This document shows, one piece after another, positions 53,177-61,817 of a stretch of DNA of 64,000 bases (within the stretch, counting starts at the first letter, position 1; each line of letters starts with the position of its first letter). Source of the stretch: CANNDT01 sp945876205 (GTDB taxonomy: Bacteria; Acidobacteriota; Vicinamibacteria; Vicinamibacterales; UBA2999); contig CANNDT010000005.1 in the NCBI GenBank assembly GCA_947503365.1, positions 24,843-88,842 on the forward strand, given 5' to 3'. The notes under the pieces were generated by a model that saw only the letters and a list, made by a program, of their open reading frames with translations, was not told the DNA's origin and did no database searches. A program made the translations under genes and the position numbers.

Positions 53177-53599
53177 TTAGTGAGTCCGCTGGGGGCGGAG
53201 CATCTCTTCCGGCCGGCCCTTCAGCAGTGCGATGACATCCCGGTGGGCGAACACGGCGTCAGGAGAATCCTGCAGGGCGGCGTCGTACCGTTGCGCGTAG
53301 CCGCTGCCGCTCTCATCCGGAGCCACCAGGTGCCGCGCCTGCGCGAGAATGCCGGCCACGTCAGCGACCCTGTCGGGCGCCTCGGTGTCGAGCGTCTCGT
53401 CGATCGTGACAATCAGCTGAGACATCGGGTGCAGCCAGGCAAACTGCGGGTCGTTCATGATGGCCTGCAGCAGGGCGTTACCCGTCACGCGTCCGTGAAT
53501 CCGCTCGTAGGCGGTGCGTTCCCAATCGAGCAGCGTCTTGTGCAGCTTCAGCAGGGCGTGGCGTAAATCGGTGAGCAGTCCGCGTTCCACGTAGTTCAC
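53177..53599 (-). CDS. Conserved hypothetical protein, 140 aa
   Basis: A soluble, helix-rich 140-aa protein with no signal peptide, no cysteine and no recognised domain. A segment rich in Leu, Asp and Glu (LRHALLKLHKTLLDWERTAYE) suggests a helical bundle. The GTG at 53599 has AGAGG eight bases upstream and is preferred over an upstream ATG. Codon use is like its neighbours, so I regard it as a real gene. Function not known. Confidence 0.65.
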   Translation of the reverse strand: MNYVERGLLTDLRHALLKLHKTLLDWERTAYERIHGRVTGNALLQAIMNDPQFAWLHPMSQLIVTIDETLDTEAPDRVADVAGILAQARHLVAPDESGSGYAQRYDAALQDSPDAVFAHRDVIALLKGRPEEMLRPQRTH

Positions 53600-53663
53600 G
53601 TCTACCTCTGGCGGAAAGGTGCATCGATGATGCCACGGCGAACAACGGCAGGGGTAGCGGCGA

Positions 53664-53669
53664 TATACT
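53664..53669 (+). promoter_or_regulatory. -10 box of tRNA-Leu
   Basis: TATACT, 15 bases before the first tRNA base. No convincing -35. Confidence 0.45.
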
Positions 53670-53684
53670 GAAAACACTCCAGAT

Positions 53685-53771
53685 GCCGGAGTGGTGAAAC
53701 TGGCAGACGCGCCGGACTCAAAATCCGGTGACCGCAAGGTCGTGGGGGTTCGATTCCCCCCTCCGGCACCA
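53685..53771 (+). tRNA. tRNA-Leu (CAA)
   Basis: An 87-base class II tRNA with acceptor stem GCCGGAG/CTCCGGC, anticodon stem CCGGA/TCCGG and loop CTCAAAA, giving anticodon CAA (reads UUG). It has a long variable arm, a T-loop TTCGATT and an encoded CCA end. No integrase or repeat of its 3' end is seen nearby. Confidence 0.95.
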
Positions 53772-53838
53772 GCCTTCGCTCGCCTGTCGGCGAGCTACGG
53801 CTGGCAAGCCCGTTTCCTGAGGAAACTCTTTCGGAAAC

Positions 53839-54528
53839 ATGAAGCCTCTCGACTTCGCCTGCACAATCTGCCTGGTTGGCCTGCTGTGCGTACCACGCGT
53901 CGCGATTGCGCAATCGGCTGCGCCTGGCCCCGCGGTACTGCCCTCGGTGATTCCACTCTTCCCGCTGCCGGACATCGTGCTCTTTCCGGACGTCGATCTG
54001 CCGCTGATGATCTTCGAGCCGCGTTACCGCGCCATGGTGGCCGATGCGTTGAAGGGCGACGCCATCATTGGGATGGTGCTGCTGCGACCGGGGTACGAAG
54101 CAGACTACGACGGCAGGCCGCCCATCTTTGCGATTGGGACGGCCGGGAGAATTGCGAGGTCCGAACTGCTGTCCGACGGCCGGTATCTCATCGAGCTGCG
54201 CGGCCTCGTGAAGTTCCGCGTCGCGAGCGAAGACCAAAGCCGACCGTACCGCCTGGCCCGCGTGGACGCCATGCCGGAAGTGCCGAGCGGCGACGACGCG
54301 GCCGCCTTGAGCAAGCTGCGCCTGCGGCTGGATTCACTGCTGGCGGGATCCATCCCACCCGATGCAGGCATCCTTTCGCTTCCTGACGAAGAGTTCGTGA
54401 ATGGGCTGTCGCAGAACCTGGGCCTGGAACCAGTCGACCGCCAGGAGCTGCTCGAGATGACAGGCCCTGTGCCACGCGCACAGAGGCTGATCGAGTGGGT
54501 GGAATTGCGAGTGGGACCGCTGCGCTAA
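53839..54528 (+). CDS. Secreted LON substrate-binding-domain protein
   Basis: A 229-aa protein. Residues 1-25 are a signal peptide (FACTICLVGLLCVPRVAIAQ). The rest is a LON N-terminal domain with PLFPLPDIVLFPDVDLPLMI and FEPRYRAMVADAL, normally a cytoplasmic substrate-recognition module. No ATPase or peptidase follows. Stand-alone LON domain proteins are common, but an exported one is unusual. It lies downstream of tRNA-Leu, with no Shine-Dalgarno sequence visible. Confidence 0.82.
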   Translation: MKPLDFACTICLVGLLCVPRVAIAQSAAPGPAVLPSVIPLFPLPDIVLFPDVDLPLMIFEPRYRAMVADALKGDAIIGMVLLRPGYEADYDGRPPIFAIGTAGRIARSELLSDGRYLIELRGLVKFRVASEDQSRPYRLARVDAMPEVPSGDDAAALSKLRLRLDSLLAGSIPPDAGILSLPDEEFVNGLSQNLGLEPVDRQELLEMTGPVPRAQRLIEWVELRVGPLR

Positions 54529-54579
54529 GGCAGCTTCATGCCTCACGTCGCACGTCGCGGGGCTTCTTGTCGTCGCGTA

Positions 54580-55062
54580 CTAACGAAGCTGGTCCGCGAC
54601 CTTGGCGATGCCGGCCCTGGCGCACGCTTCTTCCTGCGCGCCTCCATTCGGCGCTCCGCTCAACCCGACGCCGCCGATCGTCTCGTCACCGATCGAAATT
54701 GGGACGCCGCCCATGAGCGGGATGACGTCGGTCAGCATCCGCTGCCCGGGATTGATCGTTTCGGTGCGCTTCGCCCACTCGGCCGACGTCTGCCGGAACG
54801 TCCGCGCCGTGTACGCCTTGCGGCGCGCCAGCTCGATGTTGTGCGGATTGGCGCCATCACCTTGCAGGAAGACCTTGAGCCGGCCTGCCCGATCGACTAC
54901 CGCCACCGACGCGACGACGCCGCATTCGGCAGACGCCGTTTGCGCAATCGTCAGGGCCATGCGCAGCGAGATGTCACGCTGCGTCAGGACCTGCGCGCGC
55001 GCCGACGATACACCCATGACGAGCGCCGCGACGACGACCGAGACTGCCAATCGATGCTGCAT
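54580..55062 (-). CDS. Secreted GlcG/HbpS-family protein
   Basis: A 160-aa protein. A signal peptide (VSVVVAALVMGVSSARA) is followed by a GlcG/HbpS-type domain with VAVVDRAGRLKVFLQGDGA and GGVPISIGDETIGGVGLSGA. Family members bind heme or cobalamin-like ligands or small oxidised compounds. The ATG at 55062 has GAGG eight bases upstream; a GTG four codons earlier is less likely. It ends about 50 bases from the LON-domain gene, convergent. Confidence 0.85.
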   Translation of the reverse strand: MQHRLAVSVVVAALVMGVSSARAQVLTQRDISLRMALTIAQTASAECGVVASVAVVDRAGRLKVFLQGDGANPHNIELARRKAYTARTFRQTSAEWAKRTETINPGQRMLTDVIPLMGGVPISIGDETIGGVGLSGAPNGGAQEEACARAGIAKVADQLR

Positions 55063-55249
55063 GAAGAACCTCACGCAGATTCTTGATCAGTCGCGGCCAG
55101 TGTCAACACCGATCTCTCGAACGATGTCCTGCGCTTACCCCGCCGGATGGCGGTGCACCCACCTTCGACAGCCGATTCACAATTTTGATCCGAAGGCATA
55201 ACCGGGTTATCTTCACCGGTCCCCACAACCCGATCGACGAGGAGCTGCC

Positions 55250-56068
55250 GTGAAACGACTGCTTTTGGCTCTATGGATGATGTCGCTCCTGGCATCAGGC
55301 ACCGCCTGGGCGCAAGCCGCCGTCTTTCCGCCGAACGCCGCGGGCGTAACCATGGGGCATTGGCATCTCAACTCGAAGGACGTCGAGGCGAGCAAGAAGA
55401 TGCTGGTAGCCATGGGCGGCACCGCGATCAAGAACGGCAACTTCGACATCGTGAAGTTCCCCGGCGTCGCCGTCTACCTGAACCAGGCTCCCGGCGCCAC
55501 CCCCGCCAACGGCGGCACGGTCGGCAGCATCGTCAATCACGTCGGCTTCACCGTGACGAGCGTTCCTGAAGCGGTCGCACGGTGGAAGGCGGCGGGCGTG
55601 CAGGTGTTGCCCGGCGGCAATGGCAGAACCGACCAGGCGTTTGTCGAGACGGGCGATGGACTGCGGATCGAGATCCTCGAGAACAAGGATCAGAGGTTTC
55701 CCATCCAGCATCATCACATCCACTTCTTCGTCGCTGAAGCGGCGATTCCGCAGATTCAGGCGTGGTACGCGAAGTTCTTCGGCGCGAAGCCGGGGATGCG
55801 CGGAGCGAACCAGGCGGCCGACGTTCCGGGCGCCAACCTGACCTTCGGCAAGGCCGACGGCCCCGCGATCACGACGAAGGGACGGGTGCTCGATCACATT
55901 GGCTTCGACGTCACGAACCTCGAAGCCTTCTGCAAGCAGCTCGAGGCGGCGGGCATCAAGCTCGACCGGCCGTTCACGAGGAACCCGCAGACCGGCGGCG
56001 CGCTCGCGTTCATCTACGATCCCTGGGGCACCTACATCGAGTTGAACGAACGGCCCAATCCGCTCTAG
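55250..56068 (+). CDS. Secreted two-domain VOC (glyoxalase/bleomycin-resistance-like) protein
   Basis: A 272-aa protein. A signal peptide (LLLALWMMSLLASGTAWA) precedes two vicinal-oxygen-chelate modules. Candidate metal ligands are HWH near residue 38, NHVGF, HHHIHF and DHIGFDV, plus the C-terminal YDPWGTYIELNE. Such proteins can be dioxygenases, isomerases or binders. The reaction cannot be read from sequence. The GTG start has a strong GAGGAG at good distance. The 187-base spacer upstream holds no other gene. Confidence 0.8.
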   Translation: MKRLLLALWMMSLLASGTAWAQAAVFPPNAAGVTMGHWHLNSKDVEASKKMLVAMGGTAIKNGNFDIVKFPGVAVYLNQAPGATPANGGTVGSIVNHVGFTVTSVPEAVARWKAAGVQVLPGGNGRTDQAFVETGDGLRIEILENKDQRFPIQHHHIHFFVAEAAIPQIQAWYAKFFGAKPGMRGANQAADVPGANLTFGKADGPAITTKGRVLDHIGFDVTNLEAFCKQLEAAGIKLDRPFTRNPQTGGALAFIYDPWGTYIELNERPNPL

Positions 56069-56108
56069 ATCGTTGGCAATTCCCATCACGATTCATAAAT
56101 CCCGCCGT

Positions 56109-57050
56109 ATGACCGATAGAGAAGGTGTGCCCGCTTTACTCCGTCGATGGCTGTGCCTTGTACTTGTGCTGTCGGCGGCGATGGTCGCCGGCGCCAACGC
56201 TCAGGCCAACACGTCGCGCGCACTGTGGGTCTAGGATCCGACGCCGCTCCTGCGCGACGTCACCGCTCGCCAGCACTTTCTCGAGTTCTGCCGTAGCCAG
56301 GGTATTGACGTCGCCTGGCTGCAGACGACTCGGCAGTTACCCGGGGAGTCGCGGCTTCAGGATGAAGGCGCGTGGCGATCGCTGCTGGGCGAGGCGCATC
56401 AAGCCGGCATCGAGATTCACGCACTCGACGGCGATCCCTCCTACGCCCTCCGCGAACACCACTACGTGGTGCTCAACCTGGTCGATACGATCATTCGTTT
56501 CAATCGCAGCGCGCCCGCTGACCAGCGCTTCGACGGCATCCACATCGACAACGAGCCCTACCTCCTGGCTGGATGGGACCTTCCCGTCGTTCGCGCGCAG
56601 ATACTGGACGAGTACCTCGAATTGAACGCACGCGCGCAACGCGCCGTGACCGCCGAGGGCGGACTCGAATACGGCGTGGACATCCCGTTCTGGTCGATGG
56701 GAGACGCAACCTTCCAAGGCGTGCGCAAGCCAGCGAGTTTTCACATCCTCGACCTGGTCGACAACGTCGGCATCATGGACTTCCGGAACGTCGCCGTCGG
56801 CAACGACGGCATCATCGCCCATGCGCGTGCGCTGTTGACCTTCGGCAACTCGACCAAGGCGAAGGTATTCGTCGGCGTTGAAACCTCACCGGTCGCGCAG
56901 GTCGGACTGCCCAAGCTGACATTCGACGGCCGCTCAAACGAGCAGATGGAGCATGAGCTGGGCGTGGCCCACGCGGCGTTCGCCGACGACACGAGCTACG
57001 TCGGCTTCGCGATCCATCACTACGTTCCCTATCGGGAACGCTTCCGGTGA
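56109..57050 (+). pseudogene. Secreted TIM-barrel-like protein interrupted by an in-frame TAG
   Basis: From the ATG at 56109 the frame encodes a signal peptide (LVLVLSAAMVAGANAQ), then TSRALWV, a TAG at 56232-56234, and then continues without further stops for 271 codons to 57050. The sequence after the TAG (DPTPLLRDVTARQ) joins smoothly, and a tryptophan TGG one base away would restore it. The body contains FDGIHIDNEPYLLAGWD, which suggests a glycosidase-like barrel. It may be a fresh nonsense mutation, a sequencing error or a recoded amber. A shorter product could start at the ATG at 56466. Confidence 0.7.
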
Positions 57051-57442
57051 GCCAAACGGCTGACTTGGGGCACCTGTTAGACTTGTATCGAATGCATCCA
57101 CAGCTGACCGCGCTCCAGGGACTCGATGAGCTCGACCGTCTGCTTGCGGCATCCGATGAACGCCCTCTTCTCCTCTTCAAACACAGCCATACATGCGGGG
57201 TGAGCGCCGAAGCGCTCGATGAGCTGGTGTCACATCTCGACGGAAAGCCGGCGAATGTGGACTACGCGATGGTCACGGTCCAGACTCATCGCGATGTATC
57301 GAATGCAGTCACGGAGAAACTCGGAATCAGGCATGAGACGCCGCAGGCGCTCTTGATCCGCGACGGCCGAGTGGTGTGGAGTGCGTCGCATTTCCGCGTC
57401 ACGGCCACCGCCGTGGTCGATGCGATCAAGGCGCAGAGCTGA
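57047..57442 (+). CDS. YtxJ/BrxC-type monothiol bacilliredoxin
   Basis: A 131-aa thioredoxin-fold protein. The active-site segment is LFKHSHTCGVS with a single Cys at residue 50. Bacillithiol bacilliredoxins of this group usually read TCPIS, so the Pro after the Cys is replaced by Gly. It would remove bacillithiol from oxidised proteins. The GTG at 57047 overlaps the preceding stop (GTGA). An ATG at 57092 gives an N-terminus of more usual length. It is convergent with the flavoprotein, overlapping by 17 bases. Confidence 0.78.
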   Translation: MSQTADLGHLLDLYRMHPQLTALQGLDELDRLLAASDERPLLLFKHSHTCGVSAEALDELVSHLDGKPANVDYAMVTVQTHRDVSNAVTEKLGIRHETPQALLIRDGRVVWSASHFRVTATAVVDAIKAQS

Positions 57443-58694
57443 GGCTCTGCGCGACCGCGCGGCCGGCAACCCAGCCTGACGACCACGCCCACTGAAAGTT
57501 GAAGCCGCCCAGGCGGCCGTCCACATCCAGCATCTCTCCCACCAAGTACAGACCGGGACACACGCGCGAGGCCATCCGCGCGGGATCGATTTCTTCGAGC
57601 GGAATGCCTCCGGCGGTCACCTCGGCATAGTTGTAGCCGCGGCTGTCACGCACGGCCAGCGGCAGCTCGATCAGCGCCCGAATCAATGCTCGCCGATCGT
57701 CGCGTGTCAGGTGAGACATCGTCACGTCCTCGATCCCCAGCATCGACGTCCACGCCTGGGCGATCGCGGCGGGCACTTTCGCGGCTAGCACGGTCGTCAC
57801 CAGCGCTCGCGGCCGCGAAGATTCCTGCTCCCGCAGCCACGCCTCCAGAGTTTCGAAGGTCTCGCGAGGACAGACACTCACAAGCGTCTCGACGTCCTCG
57901 CCCGCGCGCTTCGCGCGGTGCCAGTGGCGCGACAGGTTCAGCGCGACCGGTCCGCTGATGCCGAAGTGCGTCCAGAGCAACGCGCCTTCGAGCCTGACGC
58001 GCGTGCCGGCACTGCCGCGCAGCATCAGCGCCGCCGGATGCGACACCCCCGACAGCGCGGCGTGGCGATCACCGTCAAGGAGCATCGGCACGAGCGCCGG
58101 CGTGGTATCGACGTAGCCATGACCGAGGCGCCTGGCGATGTCATACCCGGCGCCGTTGCTGCCGGTCTTCGGCAACGATCGCCCACCGGTCGCCAGGACC
58201 ACCGCGCGCGCGCAAAAGCGCTGGCCCTCGGCGGTGTCGATAGTGAACGCGTCGGCGTCGCGCCTTACCTCTGTGACGCGCCGGCCTCCATGAATCACGC
58301 CGCCGACCGTGCGGACCTCCGCCAGCAGCGCATCGAGCACGGTCCTCGCACGATTGCTGTCGGGGAACAGCTTGCCGTCTTCCTCTTCGTGAAGCGCCAC
58401 GCCGAGCTCGGCAAAAAAGGCCGCCGCCTGCTCCGCGGAGAATGCGCGGAGGACATGTCGGACGATCCGGCTCGAGCCTCCCCAGAAATCACCTTCGGTG
58501 ACCGCTCGGTTGGTGACGTTGCAGCGTCCGCCTCCGCTCACGAGGATCTTCGCGCCCACGCGCGTCGCCCCATCAAGACAGGCGATGCGCAGGCGAGGCG
58601 CGTGGCGGCCACAGAACACAGCCGTGGCGAGCCCAGCAGCGCCGCATCCGACGATCGCCACGTCAACCGTTTCCACGTTTGTCACCGCGGGCAC
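57426..58694 (-). CDS. HI0933/YhiN-family flavoprotein
   Basis: A 422-aa FAD protein. The N-terminal dinucleotide motif is VAIVGCGAAGLATAVF, followed by the family hallmark KILVSGGGRCNVTN, VVLATGGRSLPKTG and the C-terminal GFNFQWAWSSGWVAG. The family's activity is not established. Several GTG codons cluster at the start; 58694 is the earliest. It is transcribed toward the bacilliredoxin gene. Confidence 0.9.
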   Translation of the reverse strand: MPAVTNVETVDVAIVGCGAAGLATAVFCGRHAPRLRIACLDGATRVGAKILVSGGGRCNVTNRAVTEGDFWGGSSRIVRHVLRAFSAEQAAAFFAELGVALHEEEDGKLFPDSNRARTVLDALLAEVRTVGGVIHGGRRVTEVRRDADAFTIDTAEGQRFCARAVVLATGGRSLPKTGSNGAGYDIARRLGHGYVDTTPALVPMLLDGDRHAALSGVSHPAALMLRGSAGTRVRLEGALLWTHFGISGPVALNLSRHWHRAKRAGEDVETLVSVCPRETFETLEAWLREQESSRPRALVTTVLAAKVPAAIAQAWTSMLGIEDVTMSHLTRDDRRALIRALIELPLAVRDSRGYNYAEVTAGGIPLEEIDPARMASRVCPGLYLVGEMLDVDGRLGGFNFQWAWSSGWVAGRAVAQSLSSAP

Positions 58695-58776
58695 ACAAGA
58701 TGCACTTTAACCGGTCAATCGCGGGCGCGGTGATCTACCCCGCCCAGCTAAATGAAAGTTTCGAGGAGGACAGGCA

Positions 58777-59478
58777 ATGAAACGCACGTTATCGATTGCG
58801 ACCGCAAGCGTCGCAGCCGTGTTGCTGACGCTCACCGTGAACGTCTCCGCACAGGATTTCAATACCCAAAAAAGAACGTTTCTGACGTTCAGCGCTCCGG
58901 TCGAGATGCCCGGAGTGACACTGCCCGCGGGCACCTACGTGTTCAAGATCGCCGACACACCGTCGCGGAATGTGGTCCAGGTGTTCGACAAGGATGAGAA
59001 GGACATCATCGGACAGTGGCTCTACGTTTCTGCAGAGCGTCCGCAGGTCACGGGTGAGACGGTTGTTACCTTTAAAGAGACCCGCGAGGGTCTGACCCCG
59101 GCCGTTCAGTTCTGGTATTACCCGGGCGAACGAACGGGCAAAGAGTTCATCTATCCCAAGGAGCAGGCCCTCAGGATCGCGGCGCGCACCGGCGTGCCTG
59201 TGAGATCTGATGAGGGAGTCGTCGAGGGCACGGGTGTTCCCGAGGCGACCGTGGCGGTGGCAGAGCCAGTAGCTGAGCCAGCGCAAACCGCGGCGGTTGG
59301 TACGAGCGGCAGCGCCGACCAGTACCCGCGTCCGAGCGACAACGTGCGCCAGGAGTCGACGACGGCGGCCAACACCGCCGAGCTGCCCCGCACGGCCAGC
59401 CCGCTGGCCCTGAGCGGTCTGCTGGGCTTCCTCGCGCTGGCTGGCGCGGCCGGCCTGCGTCGCTTTCGTCGGCAGTAA
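58777..59478 (+). CDS. Candidate sortase substrate with LPxTA C-terminal sorting signal
   Basis: A 233-aa exported protein. Residues 1-25 are a signal peptide (SIATASVAAVLLTLTVNVSAQ). A beta-rich domain spans about residues 28-130 (GVTLPAGTYVFKIADTPSRN), followed by an Ala/Glu/Pro-rich linker. The C-terminus has the three-part sorting signal: LPRTA at 203-207, a hydrophobic helix (LSGLLGFLALAGAAG) and a basic tail RRFRRQ. LPxTA matches class D sortase motifs (LPNTA). The start has a strong GAGGAGG. A class D-like sortase is two genes downstream. Confidence 0.8.
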   Translation: MKRTLSIATASVAAVLLTLTVNVSAQDFNTQKRTFLTFSAPVEMPGVTLPAGTYVFKIADTPSRNVVQVFDKDEKDIIGQWLYVSAERPQVTGETVVTFKETREGLTPAVQFWYYPGERTGKEFIYPKEQALRIAARTGVPVRSDEGVVEGTGVPEATVAVAEPVAEPAQTAAVGTSGSADQYPRPSDNVRQESTTAANTAELPRTASPLALSGLLGFLALAGAAGLRRFRRQ

Positions 59479-59494
59479 GATCCGGTAAATACCC

Positions 59495-59523
59495 GGATGG
59501 TGGCTCACCGCGAGCCACCATCC
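59495..59523 (+). terminator. Strong hairpin after the LPxTA-protein gene
   Basis: A perfect 11-base stem GGATGGTGGCT with a 7-base loop, 16 bases after the stop and about 26 before the VWFA gene. It lacks a long T-tract. It may reduce transcription into the VWFA and sortase genes or protect the 3' end of the abundant first mRNA. Confidence 0.6.
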
Positions 59524-59549
59524 TTCGTCATTCGACGGGGATAACAACC

Positions 59550-60485
59550 ATGGGGCGGCTGTCGGTGTCATGGATTCTGATCGCAGGCGTGCTCGGCACC
59601 GCCGGCGTATTCGCGGCACCTCGCCAGGATGCCCCTGCTGCGGTCTTCCACTCACAGTCAGACCTCGTCGTGCTGCATGTCAACGTATTCGATGGCCACT
59701 CCGATGCCGTCCCGAATCTGCCGCGCGAAGCCTTTCTCGTCTTCGAAGACGACAAACCACAAGAAATCACCTTCTTCAGCAACGCTGACGTGCCGGTGGC
59801 GGTGGGGCTTGCCATCGACAACAGCGGCAGCATGATCGCGCGCCGCGCCATGGTGGTCGCGGGGGGCACGGCATTCGCCGCCTCGAGCCATCCCGAAGAC
59901 CAGTTATTTACGGTGATCTTCAATGAGCATGTCCGGTTCGGCCTGCCGTCCGTGATGCCCTTCACCACCAACCGGGCACACCTGCAGTCCGCGCTCACAC
60001 GGTATCCACCCGGAGGCAAGACAGCACTCTACGATGCCGTCATTGCCGGCCTGGATCGTCTCGACCAGGCGAGCCTGCAAAAGCACGTGTTCGTCGTGCT
60101 CTCCGATGGCGAGGACAACGCCAGCACGCACTCAGAAAAAGAGATGCTGGAACGCGCGCGGCGCAGTGACGCCATCGTCTACACCGTGTCGAATGCGAAC
60201 ATGCAGACGGGAATGGGGGGCGACCCAGGCGTGCTGAAGAGGCTGGCCCAAACGACCGGCGGCCTCGCGTACTTCCCGAAATCGGACGAGGGCGTGGTGA
60301 AGGCGTTTGACGAGATTGCCGAGAACATCCGGCGCGGGTACAGCATTGGCTACGTGCCCACCAACTCCGCCCGCGACGGCGCCTATCGGAAGGTCAAGGT
60401 CATGGTGTTGAAGCGCGGCAGGAATAATTTCAGCGTTCGGAGCCGGAATGGCTACACCGCGCCAGGCACGGATGGCACCCGCTAA
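59550..60485 (+). CDS. Secreted VWFA-related protein
   Basis: A 311-aa protein. The signal peptide is SWILIAGVLGTAGVFA. The domain has a complete MIDAS: DNSGSM, a Thr in PPGGKTALYDA and the Asp in LSDGEDN. It carries acidobacterial VWFA-related features (REAFLVFEDDKPQEITFFS, RRGYSIGYVPTN). It lies between the LPxTA protein and the sortase, like VWA partners of sortases in other Gram-negative bacteria. It has no sorting signal of its own. Confidence 0.88.
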   Translation: MGRLSVSWILIAGVLGTAGVFAAPRQDAPAAVFHSQSDLVVLHVNVFDGHSDAVPNLPREAFLVFEDDKPQEITFFSNADVPVAVGLAIDNSGSMIARRAMVVAGGTAFAASSHPEDQLFTVIFNEHVRFGLPSVMPFTTNRAHLQSALTRYPPGGKTALYDAVIAGLDRLDQASLQKHVFVVLSDGEDNASTHSEKEMLERARRSDAIVYTVSNANMQTGMGGDPGVLKRLAQTTGGLAYFPKSDEGVVKAFDEIAENIRRGYSIGYVPTNSARDGAYRKVKVMVLKRGRNNFSVRSRNGYTAPGTDGTR

Positions 60486-61137
60486 CGCCTGCGGGCCACT
60501 GCCCCCGCATGCGACGCCGCCGGCGAAGCGCGGTATCCGTGTGCTCGAGCGGCTCTTGCTGGTCTTCGGCATCCTGTCGCTTGGCTACTACGTCTATGTC
60601 TCCGCCGAGACCGCCATCTACCAGTCCATCGAGAATCGAGAACTCGACGCGATCTTCGCAAGCGCGCCTCCGCCGCAAACAGTGGCGCCTGCACCGGCCG
60701 CGCGCCGGCGCGTCGCGCCCGCGGCCGGGTCGCCTATGGGACGCATCGAGATCCCGCGTCTCGGCGTGTCAGCGGTGATCCGCGCCGGGAGCGACGCACG
60801 CACGCTGCGCCTCGCGGTTGGCTACATCCCCGGCACCGCACTGCCAGGCGACGGCGGCAACATCGGTCTCGCCGCCCACCGCGATACGTTCTTCCGCCGT
60901 CTGCGCGACATTCGCGCGGATGATGAGATCCGGCTCGTCACGCCTGAAGGCACGTTCTCCTACATCGTCGAGAAGACCAATATCGTCGGTCCGCGCGACA
61001 CCTGGGTGCTGAACCACACGCCCGAACCGGCCCTGACGCTGGTGACCTGCTATCCCTTCAGCTACGTCGGTTCCGCGCCACAGCGGTTCATCGTCCGAGC
61101 CGCGCTTCGCCAGCCGCTGACGACCGCCGCCGACTAA
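60448..61137 (+). CDS. Class D-like sortase
   Basis: A 229-aa protein with one N-terminal transmembrane helix (VLERLLLVFGILSLGYYVYV), a Pro/Ala linker and a sortase domain. Catalytic residues are His144 in LAAHRDTFF, Cys201 in TLVTCYPF and Arg213 in PQRFIVRA. The HRDTFF and TCYPF variants are those of class D/E sortases. It would cleave LPxTA between Thr and Ala and transfer the protein to an amine in the envelope. The start at 60448 has GGAG nine bases upstream and overlaps the VWFA gene by 38 bases; an ATG at 60472 is possible. Confidence 0.88.
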   Translation: MATPRQARMAPANACGPLPPHATPPAKRGIRVLERLLLVFGILSLGYYVYVSAETAIYQSIENRELDAIFASAPPPQTVAPAPAARRRVAPAAGSPMGRIEIPRLGVSAVIRAGSDARTLRLAVGYIPGTALPGDGGNIGLAAHRDTFFRRLRDIRADDEIRLVTPEGTFSYIVEKTNIVGPRDTWVLNHTPEPALTLVTCYPFSYVGSAPQRFIVRAALRQPLTTAAD

Positions 61138-61246
61138 AGCGCGCGTTGAACTTGCCCGCTGCTGCGCACCTGCTTTAGGATTGGTCCTCGCGTAAAAATT
61201 GAAAGAACCCCTCGCCGGTCACGGGCGCAGGGCGAGGCTCCGGCGA

Positions 61247-61597
61247 ATGACCACGCGATCCCAGGGAAAGAAGCGTCTCGACAAGAGCGGTGAAGAGATC
61301 GTCATTCCCCGCGTCGAGAGCAGCGATGCCGAGCAACCGAAGAAGCGCGGGCGTCGCCCGTCGCACACCGAGCTCTGGACCAAGGTCACGGTAGTGCTGT
61401 TCGATCGGCAGATTGTCTTCCTCGATCGCCTCGGCGCCGACATCCGCGCCGCGAGCGGCGTCGCCATCAGCCGCGCCCACGTGATCCGCGCCCTGATCGA
61501 CGCCCGCAGCGAATCCGACCTCGACCTCACCGGCACCCGCTCGGAAGCCGACCTCAAGGCGGTGCTGACCGCCAGGCTCGGCCGCTACCGCGTCTGA
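61247..61597 (+). CDS. Small basic protein with ribbon-helix-helix-like segment
   Basis: A 116-aa protein. The N-terminal 50 residues are Lys/Arg-rich (KKRGRRPSH). Then comes a pattern of strand (TKVTVVLFD), helix (RQIVFLDRLGADIR) and helix (SRAHVIRALIDA) that fits a ribbon-helix-helix DNA-binding fold. A DinB-like fragment follows in another frame. The ATG at 61247 is preferred over an upstream one because the earlier residues are Arg-rich and lack coding character. A 109-base spacer separates it from the sortase. The fold is my inference. Confidence 0.6.
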   Translation: MTTRSQGKKRLDKSGEEIVIPRVESSDAEQPKKRGRRPSHTELWTKVTVVLFDRQIVFLDRLGADIRAASGVAISRAHVIRALIDARSESDLDLTGTRSEADLKAVLTARLGRYRV

Positions 61598-61814
61598 CCC
61601 AAACTTCAAAGCACGGCCGCTGCAGGAACTGGCTGACGAGTTCGCACTCCTCCGCGGAGCCAACCTGCTGGCGATACGCGCGCTCGACGCCGAGGCGTGG
61701 CAGCGTATCGGGCTGGCGAACAACACGCCGGTGTCGGTCAGGGCGATCGCCTACGTGATGGCCGGGCACGTGAATCACCACGTGGCCCTCCTGCGCGCGC
61801 GCTACGGCGTCTAG
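61596..61814 (+). pseudogene. Remnant of a DinB-like protein (C-terminal part only)
   Basis: An open frame of about 72 codons with no start of its own reads QELADEFALLRGANLLAIRAL and later SVRAIAYVMAGHVNHHVALLR, the C-terminal half of a DinB/YfiT-type four-helix metal-binding protein (GHxxHH motif). The N-terminal half, which carries the first His ligand, is missing. It begins two bases before the end of the RHH-like gene, suggesting a deletion junction. Confidence 0.55.
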
Positions 61815-61817
61815 TCC

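Noticed and set aside
53685..53771. tRNA-Leu as an integration site for a mobile element
   Set aside because: No integrase and no direct repeat of the tRNA 3' end was found in the following 10 kb.
54541..54560. Two CACGTCG units after the LON-domain gene
   Set aside because: Only two copies; not enough to call an array.
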